From: Enterocloster bolteae
GTDB taxonomy: Bacteria; Bacillota; Clostridia; Lachnospirales; Lachnospiraceae
DNA: 64,000 bases
Assembly: GCF_002234575.2 (NCBI RefSeq)
Contig: NZ_CP022464.2
Coordinates: 5,642,001 to 5,706,000, forward strand
Reading direction: 5' to 3'
Part shown: one piece after another, positions 42,154 through 51,779 of the stretch
Layout of the letters: each line of letters starts with the position of its first letter
Position numbering within the stretch: position 1 is the first letter of the stretch
Made by a program: the position numbers and the translations under genes
The notes under the pieces: model-generated
Told to the model about the DNA's origin: nothing
Seen by the model: only the letters and a program-made list of their open reading frames with translations
Databases searched by the model: none

Positions 42154-42933
42154 TTGAATATTGTTATATCAACTGAACATAATCAGCTTTTCAGACAACT
42201 TTACGCAGCTGCAGACGCAGCCATCTCCAACCGGCATCTGCGGGGCATGGAGCTATATGCCTTCAGAAGCCTGACGCCGGAAGAACTCATCAAGGAAGCT
42301 GCCGGCTCTCCCGCAGATCTGTGGCTCATGTTCTTTGACAGCGACAGCCGGCCTGACTGGCCGGATGTACTGAACAGGCTTACATCTTTCAGCAGTCAAA
42401 TTATGGTCTGCATAGTGAGCAGTGATTACAGCACCGCAGCCCGTCTCATCAACAGCCACTCTGTCCGCGGCGTTGCAGGTTATATCCATCCTGTCCATGA
42501 CAACTTAGAGCGCTCCTGCCTGAACATCCTGACCTATCTGAACCGCCGTGTAACTTCCGCAGATGGATTTCTAATCGTGCACGGCAGCAGCCGTGACACC
42601 CGGCTTTCCTTTTCCAGCATCTATTATATAGAAACTGTAAAAGGAACTCATATGTGCAATATACACTGCTCAGACGGAGTATATACCTTCCGTTCCGGCA
42701 TAAAAGAGTTGTCAGAAAAGCTGAAGCCGCCCTTTCGTCAGGTCCGGGCATCCACCATAGCCAATCTGTCAAATGTCCGGTCCTTTGAACCAACCCAGGG
42801 CATTCTTTCCTTTACAGGCGGTATTTCATGCTGCTGCTCCCGCAGCTACAGGCATGATGTATCCGATTATTTCCGCAGGCATCCGCGTCATGTGCATGCG
42901 GAAGGGGATATGGCGGAAAGGGGACCCGGGTGA
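42154..42933 (+). CDS. LytTR-domain transcriptional regulator
   Basis: 259 aa from TTG 42154: AGGAGG sits 8 nt upstream, inside a longer open frame that has no other good start. The N-terminal ~115 residues are receiver-like (strand LNIVIS, acidic FFDSDS with D62/D64, VCIVSSDYS) but lack a clear conserved Lys, so phosphorylation is doubtful. The LytTR domain (about 140-235) has IYYIETVKGTHMCNIH and FRQVRASTIANLSNVRSFEP. The last ~30 residues are basic and unusual. A LexA box lies just upstream, as for the sigma-like gene. Confidence 0.8.
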   Translation: MNIVISTEHNQLFRQLYAAADAAISNRHLRGMELYAFRSLTPEELIKEAAGSPADLWLMFFDSDSRPDWPDVLNRLTSFSSQIMVCIVSSDYSTAARLINSHSVRGVAGYIHPVHDNLERSCLNILTYLNRRVTSADGFLIVHGSSRDTRLSFSSIYYIETVKGTHMCNIHCSDGVYTFRSGIKELSEKLKPPFRQVRASTIANLSNVRSFEPTQGILSFTGGISCCCSRSYRHDVSDYFRRHPRHVHAEGDMAERGPG

Positions 42934-43014
42934 CGGGAAAGCGGCAGGGAGAGAATACGGCAGTGAAAAGACTATCCGAAACACATAAGGCGGACACTTT
43001 ATGCAGAGCACATT

Positions 43015-43046
43015 AAAAGGGCAGAGTTTCCCACCTCTGCCCTTTC
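43015..43046. terminator. Bidirectional terminator between the LytTR and endolysin genes
   Basis: AAAGGGCAGAG pairs with CTCTGCCCTTT around an 8-nt loop (43016-43045). It serves convergent genes on both sides. Confidence 0.85.
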
Positions 43047-43116
43047 CTTTCACATCTATCTATAATTATCTGACATTTCCCTGGGGCAGTACCAACCACC
43101 GCCCTTCTGTCCCCTG

Positions 43117-44559
43117 TCATGATAAAAATAACTGCCGTTCCATCATCCGCCGTCTGGTGAGTCCCTCCAGTACCTTTCCTGCCGCTTTGTTCCATTTAGG
43201 AAATTCATCCGCTGCCCCTTTCACATCACCTGCGTGCAGACGCTTCAAAAGCGTACTGTTCCTGAGAGCGCCTGCCCCCAGATTATAGGCAAAGCTTACC
43301 AGGGCATCAAACTGATTTTGGGTTACGCTGCACTCCAGCACCTTATTTACAGCCTTCTCAAAGGCCCTTAGGTCCTCCCTCAAATATGCCTCTGCCTGTG
43401 CCTGGGTAATCTTCATCCCCATGGCCACGCCGGCCGTATGCCCATATCCAATGGTGGGGACCCCTGCCGCGCAGCGGTACGCCTCCAGACGGCAGCCCTC
43501 AAACTGTTTAATCAGGCAGATACCTGCATCCGATATCCTTCGTTCTCCCTGGGCATATCCCGCTTTACGATCTGCTTCTGAAGCGGTTCCTGCCTTTGTG
43601 ACCGGAGGCTGCACTGCACCAGCCGTATATTCGCTGCCCTCGTACGCTGCCAGCGCAGGGTTTTTTCCTTCTGTTTTGCCAGGAGATGTATGTTCCGGCT
43701 CCCTGCCGGCTCCATTTTCCACCGATATTCCTCCCGTACTAATGGGAATCTCCGCGGATTCTTCTTCCGGAAAATGCAGTACGCCGTTTTTGTCCACCTG
43801 TACCATAAACCGTGTCCCAAGCTTTGCCATCTGTCCATCCCGGTTAAAGTAATACGGCTTTCCTTTAATAAGCTGAAGGCCCTTAACCATTGCAAAATCC
43901 GCCCCAAAATAATACCAATTATCTTTATAAAGATACCAGTTATTCCGCACCGCATGGCCGGAACCGTCGAACCAGAACCACTGGCCTTTGTCCTGATACC
44001 AGTCATTGGCCACATACCGTTCCGGTTCCAGATAAAAACGGACCCCTCCGTCTTCTTTGAACCATCCCGTGGGATGGGCTGATGGAACTGCTGATTCACA
44101 TACCTGCTCTGAATAGTCAATATCCTTAAGTTTCAGCACACTGACCCAGGGTGTATCCTGCGCCCTTGTCTCCACCGTACCGTAATTGATTCCCTTGGCC
44201 TCAATGCATGTTCCGTCTCCAATGTACACCCCGATATGCCCTGGCTTCCATAGAGCCCAGCCTGCCATTGCTTCATTCAATGCTCCTATGGGCTGTACCT
44301 CACGGGCAGTCTCCTTATAATTGGCGCTTCCCCTCAATATGCCGGTGCACCAGGTAATCAGGCCGGAACAATCCGTACAGTGCTTTCCCATAAAACTCCT
44401 GGCCTTAGTTATGTACTGGGGTGTATAGACCTTGGGGTTTTCCGCTGCCAGCTGTTTCAGCAGCGCTTCCGTCAGGACCTGCCCCTTCATGCCGAACACA
44501 TATGGTGTGCCCAGCTTTCCCTTGCAGAATTCAATCAATTCCCTGCTTGTCTTGCTCAT
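43117..44559 (-). CDS. Three-domain endolysin: NlpC/P60 + wall-binding repeats + GH24 lysozyme
   Basis: 480 aa. N-terminal NlpC/P60 endopeptidase with C64 (TDCSGL) and H108 (KPGHIGVYIG). Wall-binding repeats follow at about 170-270 (ANDWYQDKGQWFWFDG, NNWYLYKDNWYYFG, KPYYFNRDGQM). After a linker comes a T4-type lysozyme (GH24, about 345-480) with ISDAGICLIKQFEGCRLEAY (catalytic Glu), VPTIGYGHT, and NQFDALVSFAYNLGAG. It can cut both peptide and glycan strands of peptidoglycan. No signal peptide is seen, as for phage endolysins that need a holin. It follows the clostripain gene by 21 bp, so both are probably co-transcribed. No phage structural genes are nearby. Confidence 0.9.
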   Translation of the reverse strand: MSKTSRELIEFCKGKLGTPYVFGMKGQVLTEALLKQLAAENPKVYTPQYITKARSFMGKHCTDCSGLITWCTGILRGSANYKETAREVQPIGALNEAMAGWALWKPGHIGVYIGDGTCIEAKGINYGTVETRAQDTPWVSVLKLKDIDYSEQVCESAVPSAHPTGWFKEDGGVRFYLEPERYVANDWYQDKGQWFWFDGSGHAVRNNWYLYKDNWYYFGADFAMVKGLQLIKGKPYYFNRDGQMAKLGTRFMVQVDKNGVLHFPEEESAEIPISTGGISVENGAGREPEHTSPGKTEGKNPALAAYEGSEYTAGAVQPPVTKAGTASEADRKAGYAQGERRISDAGICLIKQFEGCRLEAYRCAAGVPTIGYGHTAGVAMGMKITQAQAEAYLREDLRAFEKAVNKVLECSVTQNQFDALVSFAYNLGAGALRNSTLLKRLHAGDVKGAADEFPKWNKAAGKVLEGLTRRRMMERQLFLS

Positions 44560-44580
44560 AATTTATTTTCTCCTCTCTGT

Positions 44581-46692
44581 TCATGAACCGGTATCTTCTG
44601 TCTCTATGCCGGTAAAATCCGTATAGTAAATATTCTGCCGTACATCCATCAGCATGAAACCGTAGAAATATCCATCCCCGGATACAGGTACTGTCTCTAA
44701 AAGCATATCATCCGGTTCTTCTATATAAAATTCAGTTCCCATATAGTAGCTGTCCGTGTAGTACCTGTCCTCCGTGATTTGGTCTGGATTATGACTCGTC
44801 TCGCCGTGAGAGCTCCCGGCAGTATTTCCGGTTTCATCTCTGATTTCATCTTTTGTTTCATCGCCAGCTTCATCTTTGGTCTCATCTTTGGCCCCATCTA
44901 TGGTCTCATCTTTGGCCTCATCTTTGGCCTCATCAACCGGTTCCTCCTCCACGTCCTCCATATGTTCAACCAGATAAAGCGGAGTCACCCGATCCCCCTC
45001 CTTTAACTCATAAATCTGCTTTGCGGCCTCGGAGGTCTGCCCTGCAGGTGTCACGGAAAGAACCTGCCCGTCTTCATGCTCCTCGTCAAACCCTATCCGC
45101 ATCGTGCACAGCTCCCCATTATACAGAACCGGGGCCATATATTCCGTGTATGCATCCAGATTCATGGTTTCAATCAGGCAAAGTACCTGCCCCTTCATTC
45201 CCATATAGCTGTTCTCCGGAGCCGCCCGCAGGGTACCGTCCACGCCAATATCCACATCACTGTCTGTGCAGAGAAGGTAGTAGTTCCCGTCATCCCCCAC
45301 AGGACAGAATACAGCCAAATACGCTCCTGTCACGTCGGAAACATCCTCGGGGGCTATGCTGATTTCCACTGTACCGTCCTTATGCGCATTTATGTCCCCC
45401 CATTCCACGCCGCTTTCCCGGGCCAGATACGCCGCATATCCATCCGTCAGCTGCCTGTAGGCACTGCAGAATCCTGTGGTATCATACGTTTCAAGATCCT
45501 CGCTCAGATAGGGGTTGGAACCGCTTGGCAGGTATATAGTAAGACCGCTTGGATTCCCGGGATAGCCTTTGGCCCACTGGTCCGTCACAAGCTTCCCCAT
45601 CCGCTCCTTCAATGTCTGAAAGGCGCTTTCATCCGGATATACGCTCTGGCAGGCATCCAGGAATTCCAGTACATCCACCAGCTCCGGAGAACCTCCCGCC
45701 TGTCTGCTGCCAAATGCCAGCATTTTCATTCTGTCCTTTCCCAGCTCCCTGTACAGCTCTTCCCGCAGTTCCTGGGGTATCCCGTCCACATATTGGTGAA
45801 ATACCTCATGAAACGCCGGATATTCCTTCATATCCAAAAGGCTCATGGCAACAGGCGCAGTACCTGAGGCATAGTAGGCATCATAGGCATCCACCATAGA
45901 CCGGCCCACTGCTTCTCCCCATTCCATATCAGACGGCAGACTGTCTCCCAGAGCTGTCATCCAGCTGTAATCATATCCATCCTGAGGTTCCAGCTCCGGA
46001 GATGCAATGACATAGCCGGCCCTTCCCTCCAGACAGTCAGCAATCTCCACGCTTCCCATAAGGCAGGCGTCAAACGCCACAAAGTCAAACGCTTTGTCTG
46101 CCATAACAGAATGGTCCAGAGCCTCTCTTATCTCCTCTAACGAGAGCCCGTCCCCGTCAAAATGACTGTCGCTTCCGTATCCACCCACCGGACCTCCTCC
46201 ATGATTCCACAGTATCAACCCATAATGGTTGGCCGGATAAGACTGGACGCCGTAATTGACAAAATCCGTCAATGTATCCGCATCCCCCATGTTCCTGATT
46301 TCCATGGGTTCCATGGAGGATATCCCATCCTCTGTCAGAGAAAATCTGGCATAGGGTACACCATCCATTTCATCCAGCTCCCACCGGGTGGAACCGCCTG
46401 CCTCAACCACCACATGAAGAGAGGGAAAATTTTCCTCCTGTCCCGCCGTCCTCAGGGCATCCATCATTTCCCTGAGGTCCGCTGTGGCTGCTCCATAATC
46501 CCCTTCCAGGTCGCTTCCGTTCATGTAAACCATGATTGTACTGTCCGCCGCCTCTGCGGCCTCTGTATACTCCTTTACCTGTATGCCCTGACGCTCAGAG
46601 CCGCTCACCGTATAGAGAGCGGCACCTGCCAGCAGGGCGCTCAGGGCCGCCGCGATTCGCGGCGCAGTGACCCTCTTTCTTTTTTCATCCAT
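44581..46692 (-). CDS. Clostripain-related (C11) cysteine peptidase, membrane-anchored
   Basis: 703 aa. A basic head and signal anchor (about 11-30) precede a caspase-like C11 domain with catalytic H164 (LILWNHGGG) and C210 (VAFDACLMGS), followed by ~370 residues of beta-rich C-terminal region. C11 peptidases cut after Arg or Lys and often mature themselves and neighbouring secreted proteins. Residues ~590-632 are a Lys/Asp/Glu/Ala/Thr repeat (DEAKDEAKDET type). The gene lies 21 bp before the endolysin and 82 bp after the 1053-aa protein, so it might process that protein (inference). Confidence 0.9.
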   Translation of the reverse strand: MDEKRKRVTAPRIAAALSALLAGAALYTVSGSERQGIQVKEYTEAAEAADSTIMVYMNGSDLEGDYGAATADLREMMDALRTAGQEENFPSLHVVVEAGGSTRWELDEMDGVPYARFSLTEDGISSMEPMEIRNMGDADTLTDFVNYGVQSYPANHYGLILWNHGGGPVGGYGSDSHFDGDGLSLEEIREALDHSVMADKAFDFVAFDACLMGSVEIADCLEGRAGYVIASPELEPQDGYDYSWMTALGDSLPSDMEWGEAVGRSMVDAYDAYYASGTAPVAMSLLDMKEYPAFHEVFHQYVDGIPQELREELYRELGKDRMKMLAFGSRQAGGSPELVDVLEFLDACQSVYPDESAFQTLKERMGKLVTDQWAKGYPGNPSGLTIYLPSGSNPYLSEDLETYDTTGFCSAYRQLTDGYAAYLARESGVEWGDINAHKDGTVEISIAPEDVSDVTGAYLAVFCPVGDDGNYYLLCTDSDVDIGVDGTLRAAPENSYMGMKGQVLCLIETMNLDAYTEYMAPVLYNGELCTMRIGFDEEHEDGQVLSVTPAGQTSEAAKQIYELKEGDRVTPLYLVEHMEDVEEEPVDEAKDEAKDETIDGAKDETKDEAGDETKDEIRDETGNTAGSSHGETSHNPDQITEDRYYTDSYYMGTEFYIEEPDDMLLETVPVSGDGYFYGFMLMDVRQNIYYTDFTGIETEDTGS
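44826..44943. repeat. 12-bp coding repeats in the clostripain gene
   Basis: About nine units of TCATCTTTGGCC/TCATCTTTGGTC type (plus strand) encode the tetrapeptides DEAK, DETK and DEAG. Confidence 0.85.
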
Positions 46693-46774
46693 CTGCCAAT
46701 CTCCTTTTCATTATCTGTTCAAAATCATTTTTCTGCTTCGTGTTTTAACGCCTCGCATCTTGCCTGTTCACAGC

Positions 46775-49700
46775 CTACAGCCTGCTGTCATACCTGCCCT
46801 TGCGGCTCCTGTTCCTCATTACGCGCACGTTCTCAGAGGTCCGGGCCCCAAATTCCTGCCTGGCCTCGTCCATATACTGGTGAATCAATTCCTCCCGGGA
46901 AAGATTAATGTAATTCTTGCCGCTGCGGTCCACAGGAAAGCTGCGGTACATGGCTTCCTCGGTCTTATTCAGCACGCGCTCCATACTCCCTTCCGCCGCG
47001 GACAGCGCCTTCTTCTGTTTCTGCTCACCTGTTTTCTGCTTTTGAAGCTCTGCATACGAGAGCATCTGTTTTCTCTGGCTCTCCACCGCGGACATGCTCT
47101 TCTTTACCTCATCGTACAGCAGCTTTGCCTGGTCGTAATTGCGAATGACATCCTTCAGCTCAGACAGCTCCTCATCCCGGAATACGCCCTCCTTTTCTTT
47201 CAGGGTAATCTTGCGCTTTAATCCCCCCATGGAGCCGGACAGCGCCTTCACATCCCCGGCCTGTTCCCCCGTACTCAGGATACCGCCCACACAGTCCAGG
47301 GCGTTCATATACTCCTGGTTCATCTGGTCAAAATCCGACATAGGTTCGCTAAACTCCCTGATATAGGCTTCCTGCATGGAACGCATCAGCCTTGTGGAAG
47401 ATTTCATCTGTTCCCTGGCACCTGCCAGGCGTCTGCACTGCTCTTCTATGGTATACGTCTCATGGCTGTACCGCCTGAAATTGCTGCGGAAAGCCCCGTC
47501 CTCAATGTGGTCCAAATCATTCTTCATCTGCCCGTTCATATTACCTGATACCGCGCCTGCCGCATCGGATTTCAGGGCAGAGTGGCCCATCTTTGTCTCG
47601 TACCGGTAGGTCTTTCCCAGGGCGACAAACTCTATGGATGCCCTGAATTCCTGTTCGCTCATATTAGCCTTGCCGTACAGCTCCAGCCGGTTGATATAGA
47701 AGAATGACAATGCCCCCTGTATCACGGCATTTACCGCTTTCATGACGCCTTCTCCCACTTTTCCAGCCAACTGCACCGCGGCTTTGGCCACCTGAAGGGC
47801 GGCTGTGGCCACTCCGATTGCCACATATATGCCGGCCTTAGCCACCTCATAGGCTCCTATCTCAATTCCCTTTGCAATGGCCACAAATGCCTTCTTCCAC
47901 CACTTGGCGTTCCTGATGGAGCGTTTACAGTCTTCAATTTTACGGTTCAGGGAATCAATCTGGCCATACAGTTCATTCACATGGGCCTGGGCCCTGTCAA
48001 TCTCCCTGGTAGCATTCTTAATCTTATCCCTGAGCCGGTCAATGGCTCTGTTTATGCTCTCCTGCACCGCCTTCAATTTTTCCGCCAGCTTGGACGTATC
48101 AATCACCAGACGGAATTCAAACCCGCCCCGGTTAAAATCCTGGTAATTCACCTTCAGATGAATGCTTACATCAAAAATCGCCAGCCAGTTAAACCGCACA
48201 TCAATGGATATAAGACCCTTACAGAAGATAATCCTGGTTTCAAAATACAGGATGGACAGCAGTTCAATCCGTCCGTCCAGATAGAAGGTCACATCCTTCT
48301 TGCCTGCGGACAGGAAGAATACAATCCCTCTCTGCTCCTTACCCATAAACTGCCTCAGCACACTGTCCGCCGGCACGGGAAGGGCTTCTCCGGACTCCTG
48401 CCCTGCTTGGGAGGGACCTAATTTCAGGAATCCCAGATTAACCTCCGGTATGCGTCCATACGCCAGCACCCCATCCCCCTCCCGGAAGGAAAACAGAACC
48501 TCGAACCGGACCTTGAAAATCTCAATGACTCCGCATACAAAGATTCCCCGCTCCACCGTGTAACTGCCCAGCCTGGTATTTACATCCGCATAGTAGAACT
48601 GGGCCGTAAGCTTTATACCGCCTGAACCGTCTATGTAATAATGCCGCATCCGCCGCTGGTCCACCAGGTCCACTCCATCCCCAAAGGGAGACGCCTTTAC
48701 CTGATCCCTTTCCAATACCAGGCTGTTATCATGGATTCTCTGGTTAAATGCCTCTGCCAGCCGGGCTCCGTCCGCACGTTTAACCATTTCCCGGTCAAAT
48801 GCCTGCATGTCCTGGAAAGGAAGTCCCAATATACGTATAAAATCAATGCTGTCAAGACCGTCAAAGGAACATCCCAGCAGATTCCTCACCAAAATGGGAA
48901 TGGACAGGTCACTGACTGCTGCGGACAGCAAATCCAGCTTTGGGACCGACCCTGCCACAGTAAGCATTACAGCCCCAAACAAGTGGATTTCCCTTATATA
49001 AAGATTGGCAAACATGGCAAAGGAAGGGCCCCGGTCAAACCCTACGGCCAGACAGGTATCCCCTATGGAAAAGGGACCAGCCAGAGGAATGGGTTCCCTG
49101 ACCTCTCCAAAGGCCTCCACCATAAAGCGGGTTCTGGATATGCCGCAGTTAACATGAAACTCCATATCCGGCACAAAAGCAAACCGAAAGGAGCCCTGAA
49201 GGGCCAGGGACAAGGCCCTGCTTCTTAGCTCAACTGCCAGACACATATTCCTGCTCTCCATGAAACTATTTTTAGATGCAGGTATTGCCGCCATGCACAG
49301 AAATCCATCTTCACCCGCCCCCAGGAAAAGCTGCGCCTCCTTAAGGCCGAACAATTCCCTGAGCGCTTTCTCAAACACGCTGTCTCCATTCAGTTTTAAA
49401 TGGGAGTAGGTAAGAAGGCTGCACCTGTCAATCCGGGACGGAAAGGCCTCTGCTCCCGGCGCCTCAGCCATCAGGTCCCGGGGACTCAGCCCCTTTCCCA
49501 CACGTCCGAAGAAATAAAACTCCTCCATCCCAAAAAAGTCCGCTGCCTTTTTTACTGCATCCATAAGGGATGATACCTGGGCATTTCCCCCATTACTGTC
49601 TGCTGAAAATGAAAAAAGAATGGCTGCGCTTCCCCTGCCTGCTGCTGCCTTGAAATACAGCCCTGGTTCTCCATAACCCAGGGCTGTGATTCCATGAATG

Positions 49701-49936
49701 CAGGAAAGAGTGGCGCGTTGACTGGAAGCATGTACCAGGCCTGAGGCGTATGCCTCGAATTTAGAAGCCATTTCACTGTTCACAGCCTCCAATAATCCTG
49801 CGGGCCCCCTCTGGTCCATCTGCAGTTCCCCGTAAAATGACATTTCGTTCTTATCATACCAGACAGCCAGCTTGGCCGGACAGCCCTTGACGGCTCCCTC
49901 CACGGCTATACTGCACGACATCTGCCTCTGGTTCAT
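46775..49936 (-). CDS. Large protein with coiled coil and hydrophobic helical stretch, possible pore-forming effector
   Basis: 1053 aa, not recognised. Start ATG 49936 is chosen for AAAGGAG 8 nt upstream. Residues 1-610 alternate short beta strands and loops. Residues ~612-675 form a heptad-like coiled coil (ESINRAIDRLRDKIKNATRE). Residues ~680-745 are a long Ala/Val/Ile-rich hydrophobic run (IEIGAYEVAKAGIYVAIGV, AALQVAKAAVQLAG). The last ~280 are helical, charged and Gln-rich. Coiled coil plus long hydrophobic helix recalls alpha-pore-forming toxins, but this is inference. No signal peptide. The first ~150 residues resemble the 182-aa protein encoded upstream (SI at 9-10 and Y-x-KNE near 27 in both). 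Confidence 0.75.
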   Translation of the reverse strand: MNQRQMSCSIAVEGAVKGCPAKLAVWYDKNEMSFYGELQMDQRGPAGLLEAVNSEMASKFEAYASGLVHASSQRATLSCIHGITALGYGEPGLYFKAAAGRGSAAILFSFSADSNGGNAQVSSLMDAVKKAADFFGMEEFYFFGRVGKGLSPRDLMAEAPGAEAFPSRIDRCSLLTYSHLKLNGDSVFEKALRELFGLKEAQLFLGAGEDGFLCMAAIPASKNSFMESRNMCLAVELRSRALSLALQGSFRFAFVPDMEFHVNCGISRTRFMVEAFGEVREPIPLAGPFSIGDTCLAVGFDRGPSFAMFANLYIREIHLFGAVMLTVAGSVPKLDLLSAAVSDLSIPILVRNLLGCSFDGLDSIDFIRILGLPFQDMQAFDREMVKRADGARLAEAFNQRIHDNSLVLERDQVKASPFGDGVDLVDQRRMRHYYIDGSGGIKLTAQFYYADVNTRLGSYTVERGIFVCGVIEIFKVRFEVLFSFREGDGVLAYGRIPEVNLGFLKLGPSQAGQESGEALPVPADSVLRQFMGKEQRGIVFFLSAGKKDVTFYLDGRIELLSILYFETRIIFCKGLISIDVRFNWLAIFDVSIHLKVNYQDFNRGGFEFRLVIDTSKLAEKLKAVQESINRAIDRLRDKIKNATREIDRAQAHVNELYGQIDSLNRKIEDCKRSIRNAKWWKKAFVAIAKGIEIGAYEVAKAGIYVAIGVATAALQVAKAAVQLAGKVGEGVMKAVNAVIQGALSFFYINRLELYGKANMSEQEFRASIEFVALGKTYRYETKMGHSALKSDAAGAVSGNMNGQMKNDLDHIEDGAFRSNFRRYSHETYTIEEQCRRLAGAREQMKSSTRLMRSMQEAYIREFSEPMSDFDQMNQEYMNALDCVGGILSTGEQAGDVKALSGSMGGLKRKITLKEKEGVFRDEELSELKDVIRNYDQAKLLYDEVKKSMSAVESQRKQMLSYAELQKQKTGEQKQKKALSAAEGSMERVLNKTEEAMYRSFPVDRSGKNYINLSREELIHQYMDEARQEFGARTSENVRVMRNRSRKGRYDSRL

Positions 49937-49982
49937 TCCTGCCGCTCCTTTCCTGCAATCGTTCCATGATGCTTTGTCCATT

Positions 49983-50035
49983 GCTTAATGTAATGCTTTA
50001 AATGCTGCTTTGAATGCTACTTTGAATGCTGCTTT
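49983..50035. repeat. 12-bp repeats between the 1053-aa and 182-aa genes
   Basis: Four imperfect copies of AATGCTGCTTTG (12-bp period) lie in the non-coding gap. Confidence 0.75.
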
Positions 50036-50066
50036 ATCTGCAGCTTCCCAAACTGTGTTTCCTGCG

Positions 50067-50615
50067 CTACTTAGCGGCCTGACTCTTGTCCGGCAGTGCG
50101 GCCACGCCCAGGTATTCGTCCACAGTAATCAGGGCCATCTTGTCCACTACCTTCTTTCTGTCCGTATTCCAGACAGAAATGGAAAGGTTGGTCACATCCA
50201 CAATAGGCTTAATGGTTTCCGGTACCAGACCTTCTGTTACCACCTGCAGCTGAAACGCATACTCCAGAACAGAGTTCTCTCCCTTTTTACAGATGTACAG
50301 ATACGCCATCTGCAGTCTGATTACAATATCTTCCAGTTTCATGGATGTGGAGCCGCCACCCTCCTTGGCGGCCTCGGTCATGGCTGTCTCAAGCTGGGTC
50401 GTATCCACGGCAGTATCACTGCCAGACACACCCTTGGCCATCTTCTTGATATCGTCAATCAGATCCTTTACCGAAATCCCACTGTCCGGCGTCTGTTCTG
50501 ACGGAATCAAAAGAACTGCGTATCCTCCCTCATTTTTTTCATACATGGCATGAAGCTGGGTCCCAATCAGGGAAAAGTCAATACCTATTGAAGCTTTTAA
50601 TGTGTTGTTTTCCAT
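50067..50615 (-). CDS. 182-aa protein related to the N terminus of the large effector-like protein
   Basis: 182 aa, no recognised family. Beta-rich start (KASIGIDFSLIGTQL, then YEKNEGG), a helical stretch (KDLIDDIKKMAKGV), a Ser/Thr/Gly linker, then a strand-rich second half (LQMAYLYICKKG, ISVWNTDRKKVVDK). S9-I10 and Y25-x-KNE align with S9-I10 and Y27-x-KNE of the 1053-aa protein. AAAGGAG precedes the ATG. No membrane segment or signal peptide. It could be a subunit, chaperone or immunity partner of the large protein; nothing decides between these. Confidence 0.7.
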   Translation of the reverse strand: MENNTLKASIGIDFSLIGTQLHAMYEKNEGGYAVLLIPSEQTPDSGISVKDLIDDIKKMAKGVSGSDTAVDTTQLETAMTEAAKEGGGSTSMKLEDIVIRLQMAYLYICKKGENSVLEYAFQLQVVTEGLVPETIKPIVDVTNLSISVWNTDRKKVVDKMALITVDEYLGVAALPDKSQAAK

Positions 50616-50779
50616 TCTGCTGCTCTCCTTTTCTTAGATTATTTTGTATTCTATCTATCTCAATGCAGCCCTCCGGATGACTGCAAAGCCATCATACCGC
50701 TGAAATGGCGCCCACTGCGCCTTGACGGCATCCTTTGAATGATTACCGGCATGAATGGCTGTTAATTGCTGAAACCATA

Positions 50780-51733
50780 TCATGTTTCTGATGTAATATC
50801 CTGGCACTGCTCTAACCAGGGTGTGATTTTATCAATTCGCACCATCCTCTTCGGCAGAAAAAATGGCGTTCTGCATGTAATGACCTGCTCCACCTCATCC
50901 ATTGTTTTCTGCAATTTGCGTGTCCATTTTCCCAATTCTTCCCAGGTGTCTCTGTCTCCTCCCTCTGCATACAATATACATTCTTTCTCTGTAAGCTCCA
51001 TTCCGGTTACCGTATCATGGGTTCTCCAGACCAGCCGGCTGTATGAATCTGAAATCATCTGTTCCTCCCCACCAAGAGTACTGTTCCTGTCACGGCACAG
51101 ATCCATCTCATCCGCCAGGCGTATGATGCCCGCGATATAAGGAAGGCAGACGGACTCAGTCCCTATTTGAAATGCTGCGGGAAAGGCATTTTCATCCCAC
51201 AAATCCGTTTTTCTGTGTCCTCTTACTGCCTGCATAACAGGAAATACATACTCTTTCCGGATTTCAAAAATATCACTGTATTTTTCCACAAGCAGGGCAC
51301 TGAATTCCTGATGATATTCCCGGATCAACTCTGCTTCTCTGCCCTTGGCAGGATATAGTTCCCCGCACAGCACAGGGGCCAGTCCCTCAAAATCAGCTTT
51401 TGAAATCCCCATACCCAAATCATGGAACAGAATCCCCGTCAAAAGCACATACAGCTCGCTTCCATTCAGCTGCAGCAGACAATCTCCCACCAGCTGTCCG
51501 GCCAGATTCATAATATTCAGGCAATGAAGGCTGCTGTGGTCCGTATACTGGGGAAATACGTTCCTGTACCGGTCCAGCATCATACAGGCTCCGGTGGAAG
51601 CTTCCAGATAGTTTCTGTGAAGGCTGGGAGAACACTGCTTCAGGCGTTTCTGCAAAGCGAACTCCCATTTTTCTGTAGCGGTATGGTTTATGTACGTATC
51701 AGTATGTTTTATATCTTGTTCCTTGTGATTCAT
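50780..51733 (-). CDS. HD-domain protein (HD-CE-like)
   Basis: 317 aa from ATG 51733 (GAAGGAG 10 nt upstream). It contains an HD metal-phosphohydrolase core: H in YTDHSSLHCLNI, HD in ILFHDLGMG, later H in VRGHRKTD and D in RLADEMDLCRDR. This matches the HD domain found in stress or defence contexts with Hsp90-like or effector partners (HD-CE type). The substrate is unknown, possibly a nucleotide. The C-terminal third is helical with no second domain recognised. It lies between the SLATT-like gene and the 182-aa gene, in the same direction. Confidence 0.8.
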   Translation of the reverse strand: MNHKEQDIKHTDTYINHTATEKWEFALQKRLKQCSPSLHRNYLEASTGACMMLDRYRNVFPQYTDHSSLHCLNIMNLAGQLVGDCLLQLNGSELYVLLTGILFHDLGMGISKADFEGLAPVLCGELYPAKGREAELIREYHQEFSALLVEKYSDIFEIRKEYVFPVMQAVRGHRKTDLWDENAFPAAFQIGTESVCLPYIAGIIRLADEMDLCRDRNSTLGGEEQMISDSYSRLVWRTHDTVTGMELTEKECILYAEGGDRDTWEELGKWTRKLQKTMDEVEQVITCRTPFFLPKRMVRIDKITPWLEQCQDITSET

Positions 51734-51779
51734 GTATATATCACTCCTTCTGCTGTTCATAAAATGGGGTTATATGATG

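Noticed and set aside
43117..44559. The endolysin as evidence of a prophage
   Set aside because: No capsid, tail, terminase, integrase or recognisable holin genes surround it; its neighbours are a clostripain and unknown proteins.
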